From positions 1 through 17,705 of the forward strand of contig JAAEPW010000239.1 in NCBI GenBank assembly GCA_024232355.1: a stretch of 17,705 bases of DNA, in the 5' to 3' direction. The notes under the pieces were generated by a model. It worked only from the letters and a program-made list of their open reading frames with translations, did no database searches and had not been told where the DNA came from. This stretch comes from Chloroflexota bacterium. Its GTDB lineage: Bacteria > Chloroflexota > Anaerolineae > B4-G1. Of the stretch, positions 8,509-14,759 are shown one piece after another; within the stretch, counting starts at the first letter, position 1, and each line of letters opens with the position of its first letter. Made by a program: the position numbers and the translations under genes.

Positions 8509-11500
8509 ATGAGAATATTTACAACAGTGCTAATTAGTTCGTTACTGACATTTTCTCTTCTTGTTGGTTGCAACAATGGGTCGGATGCCTCCGACACTGA
8601 CGATGATTTGGGCGTAGACGGCGGCTCGGACACGGATATCAATTCAGACACCGGGAGCGATATTTCCGCGGACGACTGTACAATCGGTGCGACAAAGTGC
8701 GTGGGATCATGGGTTGATGAGTGTGTCGACGGCCAGTGGGAGCATCTCGTAAACTGTGCGGATACAAATCAAACATGCATCATGGATAGTGGGGAGGCCA
8801 AATGCTTTGGCGAAGGAGATGCGGACACGGATACCGACTCCGATGCAGATACTGATGCCGATACTGATACAGACACGGATACGGATACCGACTCTGATTC
8901 CGACTCCGATACCGATTCTGACTCTGACTCCGATACTGACACAGAAACTGACTGCCCAAACCACTGGACCGGTGAAAACTGCGACACATGCCCGGACGAC
9001 GACACCCTGGGACATTGGAATCCTGCACCGGATTGCAATAGTTGTCTCAATCACTGGAGCGGCGCAGATTGCCTGACTTGTCCGAACGACGACACCATGG
9101 GACATTGGGATTCCGCCCAGCAGTGCAATGCCTGCATAGACAACTTTGCCGCTGACAAGTGCCTGGAATGCGGAACTCACTGGATTGGTGACGATTGCGA
9201 TGAGTGCCCGAACGACACCACGCTTGGGCATTGGGATCCGGCGCAGGATTGTAATGCCTGCCTTGGCAACTTCCAAGGCGATGATTGTATGGATTGTACG
9301 ACTAACTGGACTGGCGACGATTGCGACGAGTGTCCGGACGACAGCACGCTTGGCCATTGGGATCCGGCGCAGGATTGTAACGCCTGCCTGGGCGTCTTCA
9401 CCGGCGAAAAGTGTAAGGAGTGTCCGCCAAACTTCGTGACTACGCCCGACTGCGACGCCTGTTTACCTGGCTACGGCACAGTGGATATCATGTGTAGCCC
9501 GTGTATCATCTATGTGGACCAATCGGCAGATCCCGACGGCGACGGCCTGTCGTGGGGCACGGCATTGACCACTGTCACCGAGGGAATCCAGGTTGCCGCG
9601 ACCGCCGTGGAAACGGGCGCCGGTACCGCACCCGAGTGCGACGTCTGGGTTGCTGCGGGTACCTACAAGCCCACCACCGGGAGCGATCGCTCGGCCACCT
9701 TTTCCCTGGTTCCAAACGTTCACATCTTTGGCGGCTTCGCCGGGGACGAGGCCATCTCCGGGACCGTCAAGGACGATAGAAACTTCGTGACCAACCAGAC
9801 CATCCTTTCTGGGGACATCGGCACACCGGCCGACACCTCAGACAACGTATACCACGTGGTCACAGGCAGCGACGACGCCACACTAGACGGTTTCACGGTA
9901 AAACTTGGACATGCCGACGGCTCGGGAGAAGACCAATACGGAGGCGGCATGTACAACTTCCAAACCTCTCCCACGGTGAACGAGTGCATCTTCGAGGAGA
10001 ACTCGACAGGGGATGGAGCGCCGGGCGCGGCCGCCTCGAGCGGCACAGCGGGCGATGGCACCGACGGCGGGCACGGCGGCGGGATGTACCTATTCGAGTC
10101 GTCCCCCACAATCACCGATTGCGAATTTAACAGCAACACGGCCGGCAACGGGGGCATTGGGGGAGCGTGCACCGGAAGTTGTACCGCAGGAGATCTCGGA
10201 AGTAACGGTAGCGGTGGTAGCGGTGGCAACGGAGGGGCAATATACATCGGCCAAGCCTCGTCACCTACTATTACCGGTACAACATTCGACGGCAATACTG
10301 CCGGTTCCGCAGGAGATGGTGGCGGTGGCAACGCCAGCGCCAATAGCCAGGGTGGAGAAGGTGGTAATGGCGGTGGCGTGTGCATTGAAGGAAACACTGC
10401 ATCGCCGTCACTAACGAGCTGTAATTTTTTAAACAACAAGTCGGGCGATGCAGGACACAGCATTCTCCAGGCAGACGGCACGTACGGAAAAGACGGCGGC
10501 GGCGGCGGCGGATTGTACATCTCTAATTCATCCCCCACCATCGAACTTTGCCATTTTGAAGGCAACACAACGGGCAATGGGGGAGACGGTAAGCGAGGCG
10601 GCGACGGCGGAACCGGAGGAGGCGCTGACAACCGCGCAGGGAGCGTCACGTTTAATGGTTGTACGTTTACAGACAACGAAACCGGCAAGGGCGGTAGCAC
10701 GTACGATAATGGCATTTACTACGGGCTTGGTGGCGATGGCGGAGGATTGTATACCAAGGCGGGCAATGTCAAATTGGTTGATTGCCAATTCACTGGAAAC
10801 AAGACCGGGCAAGGAGGGTATGGGACAGGAGTATATGGAAACAGTGGTCGCGGTGGAGGGGTTGTGAATGACGGGACTGGTTTCGTCGTGTTAAACACCG
10901 CATTCACAAACAACGAGACCGGGGGCGATAGCATTGAAAATTCCTGGGGAGGAAACTCCGGGGTTGGCGGTGCAGTATTTGGCGACGAAAATGGCATGAT
11001 CTTTGTTGGATGCACATTTTCGGGCAACAAGACGGGCAATGGAGGTGATGGAGGGGGCAACGCCGGCAGCGGAGGTGCATTGGCCGTTGGGAGTGTTTAT
11101 GGTTCTGGCGATAACCTCAAGGTGGACAACTGTCTTTTTGAAGGCAACGTCGCCGGCAATGGAGGCGATGGAGGGGGCGATGGAGGAAATGGGGGCGGCG
11201 TGATTTTGGACGGTACAAATAAACCCCAAATTACGAGCTGTACATTCCACGGAAACCAGGCCGGCGCGGCCGGCAGTGGTGGTGGCGCTCCAGGAGAGAC
11301 CGGTGGCCTGTACGTGGACGGAGGAGGGAATAGGACGATAGTCAACAGTATCTTCTGGGCCAACGAGGTGGTCGGAGGATCCGGCACGAGCTCGGCCGAG
11401 CAGATAAACGGCGGCACGATTACCTTCAGCTGCGTTCAGGGTTGGGGCACGGGTAACAACAACACATCGGCGGATCCATTGCTCGATTCGGAGTTTCGCC

Positions 11501-11712
11501 TGACAACAGGATCCCCTTGTATAGATACCGGCTCCGATGATGGCGTGGCCAACGACAGAGCAGATTGGGACGGGGACAGCGACACCGCGGAGAAGGTCCC
11601 CTTTGATTTGGACGGCAACGACCGCATCGTGGACGGACCATCACCGGCCCCGGATGTGGGCACGCCCACAGTGGACATGGGCGCCTATGAAATGCCGAAT
11701 GGTGGCTACTGA
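8509..11712 (+). CDS. Beta-helix surface lipoprotein, paralogue 2
   Basis: 1067 residues; GAGG at 8498-8501 lies seven bases before the ATG. Lipobox LVGC (Cys21). It is a close copy of the preceding gene in length and domain order: six-Cys module at residues 57-99, Asp-X stalk 104-148, Cys/Trp repeats 149-332, beta-helix N-cap with YVDQSADPDG and IFGGFAG, about 12 GG(G/A)-hydrophobic rungs and the identical SPCIDTGSDDG...DMGAYEMP ending. The N-cap and the two ends are nearly identical in DNA to paralogue 1, while the Gly-rich helix loops differ in sequence and length. That suggests the loops are the variable, exposed surface. Probable outer-surface lipoprotein used in adhesion or recognition (inference); binding partner unknown. 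Confidence 0.85.
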   Translation: MRIFTTVLISSLLTFSLLVGCNNGSDASDTDDDLGVDGGSDTDINSDTGSDISADDCTIGATKCVGSWVDECVDGQWEHLVNCADTNQTCIMDSGEAKCFGEGDADTDTDSDADTDADTDTDTDTDTDSDSDSDTDSDSDSDTDTETDCPNHWTGENCDTCPDDDTLGHWNPAPDCNSCLNHWSGADCLTCPNDDTMGHWDSAQQCNACIDNFAADKCLECGTHWIGDDCDECPNDTTLGHWDPAQDCNACLGNFQGDDCMDCTTNWTGDDCDECPDDSTLGHWDPAQDCNACLGVFTGEKCKECPPNFVTTPDCDACLPGYGTVDIMCSPCIIYVDQSADPDGDGLSWGTALTTVTEGIQVAATAVETGAGTAPECDVWVAAGTYKPTTGSDRSATFSLVPNVHIFGGFAGDEAISGTVKDDRNFVTNQTILSGDIGTPADTSDNVYHVVTGSDDATLDGFTVKLGHADGSGEDQYGGGMYNFQTSPTVNECIFEENSTGDGAPGAAASSGTAGDGTDGGHGGGMYLFESSPTITDCEFNSNTAGNGGIGGACTGSCTAGDLGSNGSGGSGGNGGAIYIGQASSPTITGTTFDGNTAGSAGDGGGGNASANSQGGEGGNGGGVCIEGNTASPSLTSCNFLNNKSGDAGHSILQADGTYGKDGGGGGGLYISNSSPTIELCHFEGNTTGNGGDGKRGGDGGTGGGADNRAGSVTFNGCTFTDNETGKGGSTYDNGIYYGLGGDGGGLYTKAGNVKLVDCQFTGNKTGQGGYGTGVYGNSGRGGGVVNDGTGFVVLNTAFTNNETGGDSIENSWGGNSGVGGAVFGDENGMIFVGCTFSGNKTGNGGDGGGNAGSGGALAVGSVYGSGDNLKVDNCLFEGNVAGNGGDGGGDGGNGGGVILDGTNKPQITSCTFHGNQAGAAGSGGGAPGETGGLYVDGGGNRTIVNSIFWANEVVGGSGTSSAEQINGGTITFSCVQGWGTGNNNTSADPLLDSEFRLTTGSPCIDTGSDDGVANDRADWDGDSDTAEKVPFDLDGNDRIVDGPSPAPDVGTPTVDMGAYEMPNGGY
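8818..8952 (+). repeat. Asp-X dipeptide stalk in beta-helix paralogue 2
   Basis: Residues 104-148, the same length and position as in paralogue 1, but with a different distribution of Ser, Thr and Ala between the aspartates. This copy is richer in Asp-Ser in its second half, so the repeat units have been shuffled while total length stayed fixed. Confidence 0.9.
8953..9504 (+). repeat. Cys/Trp repeats in paralogue 2
   Basis: Same alternation of 30- and 12-residue units as in paralogue 1 (residues 149-332). The GHWDPAQDCNAC core occurs at about 9226 and 9352, 126 bases apart, with nearly the same DNA as the paralogue 1 copies at about 5966 and 6092. Confidence 0.8.
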
Positions 11713-11714
11713 TT
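11605..11714 (+). repeat. 110-bp identical block, copy 2 (end of paralogue 2)
   Basis: Identical to 8344-8453. The following intergenic stretches also retain a related segment (8466-8483 and 11725-11740, GGATTTGTTTAGTTGGAA versus GAATTTGTTTGTGGAA). The duplicated unit therefore probably included the gene plus its downstream spacer. Confidence 0.85.
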
Positions 11715-11768
11715 TACCGGTTTTGAATTTGTTTGTGGAAGGATTGAAGAGGATTCAGGGGAACTACA

Positions 11769-14681
11769 ATGAGAACAACGACAAAGATACTAGCTGGATT
11801 TACATTGGCATCTTCAGTTTTCGTTGGTTGCGACAATGGTTCGGATGCCTCAGACGCTGACGGCAATGCTGGCGGAGACGGCGGTTTGGATACGGATATC
11901 AATTCAGACACTGGGAACGATATCTCTGTGGACGAATGTACGAGCGGCGCGACGAAGTGCGTGGGAACGTGGATTGAAACGTGCGTGGACGGCCAGTGGG
12001 AACAAACCGTGGACTGCGCGGAAACGAATCAAACCTGCATCATGGATAGTGGTGAGGCCGATTGCTACGGCGAAGTAGATGCAGACACGGACACCGATGT
12101 CGATACGGACACGGATGCCGACACGGATTCAGATTCGGATACAGACAGCGATACGGATACGGACACGAATACAGATTCAGACACCGATTCCGATACAGGC
12201 ACGGCCGTCGACTGCCCCAACCAGTGGACCGGTGGCAACTGCGATAAGTGTCCTAACGACGACATACTCGGCCACTGGGATCCGGATGCGGAATGCAACG
12301 GGTGTCTCAACTACTGGAGCGGAGATAACTGCGATACCTGCCCTGACAACGACACGCTCGGTCACTGGGATCCGGGTGCGGATTGCAATTCCTGTATCGG
12401 TAACTTTACCGGTGAAAAGTGCACAGTTTGCCAGAACCAATGGAGCGGAGACAATTGCGATGTCTGCCCTGACGACGGCACACTCGGTCACTGGGATTCG
12501 GCCGACGATTGCAAATCGTGCCTCAACAACTGGTCCGGAGAAAAGTGCGATCTTTGTTTGGACAATTGGGATCCGAATCAGGCCTGCAACGCCTGCATGC
12601 CGGGATACATTCTCGATGAAATCGGCGATTGTTCCATCCGTGTGCGCTACGTCAAGATAGATGCACCGGCCGACAAACAGGACGGCTATTCCTGGAAGAC
12701 AGCTATCCGCTCGCTGGATGATGCTCTGGAGCGCGTCCGTACTATCGTAGAAGCAGACGGCGGTCCCGTTGGTTTCGAAATTTGGGTTGCCGGGGGCATG
12801 TACACCCCGGATACAGCCGATGATAGGAGCGCCTCATTCCAAGTTCCTCCTGGTGTCCAGCTGTATGGCGGTTTTGCCGGCACGGAAACCGATCGAGATA
12901 CCCGACTGATCGACATGACAGCCGAAACAAAATTCCAGAACCCGACAACACTGAGCGGGGACATCGGCACTATCGATAATGTTTCCGACAACCTCTACCA
13001 TGTGCTCGTGGGCGCCGATGGCGCGGGCGTGGATGGTTTCGTGATCACCGGAGGAAACGCCGATGGTTCAGCTCCGGACAACAAAGGCGGCGGAGTCTAC
13101 ATGTCCGCCGGAGCGATCGAGATCAGCCACACGGTAATAACCGAAAACCAGGCTTCCGATTCAGGGGGTGGAATCTACGCGGATGGGACAACACTCCTCC
13201 TTGATGAATGTGTCTTCGACAAAAACCAGGCGAGCGATGGAGGCGGCGTTTACCTCACCGCCGGCTCATCCGCCATCATTTCCGGCAGCACCCTGTCCGG
13301 TAACGACGCCAGCGGATCCGGCGGCGCAATCAACACCCATGCCGGTACTGCCGATATCTCGGGGAGTACTTTTACCCTCAATAGCGCCGGTGTATCAGGC
13401 GGTGCCGTCGCCTGCTACGATGCAACCGAATTCATATTCTCTGCAAGCTCGCTGATCACGAATACTTCAACTGATCACGGCGGGGGACTCTACCTTAGCG
13501 AGACGACCCTGGTAACTATCTCCGACTCAACCATCGAGAGCAACATCACCCGCAACGGTATCGATGCCGTCGATGAGGGCCAGATACCAGCCACTACACC
13601 AGGTTCCGGGGCCGGTGTGTATGCAACAGGCTCGGACTTGACGGTCATACGCAGTTTGTTCAACGGCAATAGCACCGGCAATGGCGCCAATGGATTCAAT
13701 GGATTCAATGACGATGACCCAACAGTCGCCGAAATGAGCGCGGGTCACGGAACGAGTGCCGGTAGTGGGGCAGGCATCGCTGCTGTCAACTCGACATTGC
13801 AGGTTGTTGCTTCCCGCTTTTTGAGCAACACCACCGGCAACGGCGGGTACGGTGGAGATCCAGAGATCGAACTCGTCTGGGAGCAAACACCATGTGGGTG
13901 GCTGATTGTATGGGGAACAGAAGCCGGCACTAGCGCAGACGGCGGATCAGGTGGCAGCGGTGCTGGCATCTACTCGCTCAACTCAACAAGCACTGTTGTA
14001 AGCAGCATGTTTCGCGGCAATGTAACCGGCGACGGCAACTATGAGGGAGCCGAAAACACTTATACTCGAAGTTGGTGCAAGACCAACGAGTATCCCGAGA
14101 AACGCTTCGACACGATAGTGACAATCAAAGGCGAATCAGGTTCCGGTGGCCATGGGGCCGGCTTTCGTCACGAGGGAGACGGTAGCGCAACACTGGTCAA
14201 TATTACCGCCGTGGAGAACCTTACGGGCAACCCCGGTCCGGACGGTCCCGTGCCTCCGGTCGGTACGGAGGGAACAGTCGGGACAGGCGCGGCCGTTTCC
14301 GCGGACAGCACTCCGGATCTGGCACTGACCAACAGCATACTCTGGGACAATGTAACGGGAACCCCCGCTTCGACCGAGCTGAGTGTTACTGAACAACAGG
14401 TCTACGGATCATACTTCCCCCTGCGCTCCTGTATTCAAGAGATCCCATTGGACGTGGGCATAGGAAACATCAACAGCAACCCGCTTTTTGACGTCGATTT
14501 TCATCCACAGAACGGGTCCCACTGCATCGACGGCGGAGAAACCGCTGCGCTTCCGAGCGACTCGGTCGACCTTGATGGAGACAGCAATACTGACGAGCCT
14601 TCGCCTCTCGATTTAGACGACAAACTCCGGGTGGTCGGCGGCTACGTCGACATGGGAGCTTATGAATATGGAACCGAATGA
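11769..14681 (+). CDS. Beta-helix surface lipoprotein, paralogue 3 (diverged)
   Basis: 970 residues; AGGGG at 11757-11761 lies seven bases before the ATG. Lipobox FVGC (Cys21). The N-terminal 148 residues keep the layout of the two preceding genes: six Cys at 57, 64, 72, 83, 90 and 99, and an Asp-X stalk at 104-148. A shorter Cys/Trp repeat region follows (149-288). The beta-helix (about 291-900) has the same N-cap motifs (IWVAGGMYTP, LYGGFAG) and about 11 rungs, but these carry far fewer Gly-rich loops and many are marked GAG rather than GGG. Two long non-Gly loops hold Cys709 and Cys770. The ending SHCIDGGE (about 918) to DMGAYEYG is again choice-of-anchor-Q-like. Its head is clearly diverged from paralogues 1 and 2, so it may bind a different ligand; function not established. 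Confidence 0.85.
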   Translation: MRTTTKILAGFTLASSVFVGCDNGSDASDADGNAGGDGGLDTDINSDTGNDISVDECTSGATKCVGTWIETCVDGQWEQTVDCAETNQTCIMDSGEADCYGEVDADTDTDVDTDTDADTDSDSDTDSDTDTDTNTDSDTDSDTGTAVDCPNQWTGGNCDKCPNDDILGHWDPDAECNGCLNYWSGDNCDTCPDNDTLGHWDPGADCNSCIGNFTGEKCTVCQNQWSGDNCDVCPDDGTLGHWDSADDCKSCLNNWSGEKCDLCLDNWDPNQACNACMPGYILDEIGDCSIRVRYVKIDAPADKQDGYSWKTAIRSLDDALERVRTIVEADGGPVGFEIWVAGGMYTPDTADDRSASFQVPPGVQLYGGFAGTETDRDTRLIDMTAETKFQNPTTLSGDIGTIDNVSDNLYHVLVGADGAGVDGFVITGGNADGSAPDNKGGGVYMSAGAIEISHTVITENQASDSGGGIYADGTTLLLDECVFDKNQASDGGGVYLTAGSSAIISGSTLSGNDASGSGGAINTHAGTADISGSTFTLNSAGVSGGAVACYDATEFIFSASSLITNTSTDHGGGLYLSETTLVTISDSTIESNITRNGIDAVDEGQIPATTPGSGAGVYATGSDLTVIRSLFNGNSTGNGANGFNGFNDDDPTVAEMSAGHGTSAGSGAGIAAVNSTLQVVASRFLSNTTGNGGYGGDPEIELVWEQTPCGWLIVWGTEAGTSADGGSGGSGAGIYSLNSTSTVVSSMFRGNVTGDGNYEGAENTYTRSWCKTNEYPEKRFDTIVTIKGESGSGGHGAGFRHEGDGSATLVNITAVENLTGNPGPDGPVPPVGTEGTVGTGAAVSADSTPDLALTNSILWDNVTGTPASTELSVTEQQVYGSYFPLRSCIQEIPLDVGIGNINSNPLFDVDFHPQNGSHCIDGGETAALPSDSVDLDGDSNTDEPSPLDLDDKLRVVGGYVDMGAYEYGTE
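12078..12212 (+). repeat. Asp-X dipeptide stalk in beta-helix paralogue 3
   Basis: Residues 104-148: alternating Asp with Thr, Ser, Ala or Val, with one Asn replacing Asp (134) and a Thr-Gly-Thr near the end. Same length and position as in the two preceding paralogues. Confidence 0.9.
12213..12632 (+). repeat. Cys/Trp repeats in paralogue 3
   Basis: Three 30-residue GHWD-containing units interleaved with short units (residues 149-288). This is about 45 residues shorter than in paralogues 1 and 2, equivalent to losing roughly one 42-residue period. Confidence 0.75.
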
Positions 14682-14711
14682 AGAGAAATGGAAAAAAACT
14701 AGAACTGACCA

Positions 14712-14725
14712 TTGTGATGGCACAA
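14712..14725. promoter_or_regulatory. Possible operator-like inverted repeat before the TcB-like gene
   Basis: TTGTG-ATGG-CACAA, a perfect five-base inverted repeat with a four-base centre, 34 bases before the ATG at 14760. It lies in the longest spacer of the window (14682-14759, 78 bases). It could be a regulator site or a small RNA hairpin, or chance. I see no convincing -35/-10 pair beside it. Confidence 0.2.
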
Positions 14726-14746
14726 ATCATTTCGAGTTATGCAGTA

Positions 14747-14752
14747 AAGGAG
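14747..14752 (+). promoter_or_regulatory. Ribosome binding site of the TcB-like gene
   Basis: AAGGAG seven bases before the ATG at 14760. It fixes the start and so includes the signal peptide in the protein. Confidence 0.8.
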
Positions 14753-14759
14753 AGAAACT

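Noticed and set aside
9720..10715. Minus-strand Pro/Leu-rich open frame (331 codons)
   Set aside because: Pro-rich translation is the expected reverse reading of GGN-rich Gly loops in the beta-helix; no signal peptide, start context or recognisable motif.
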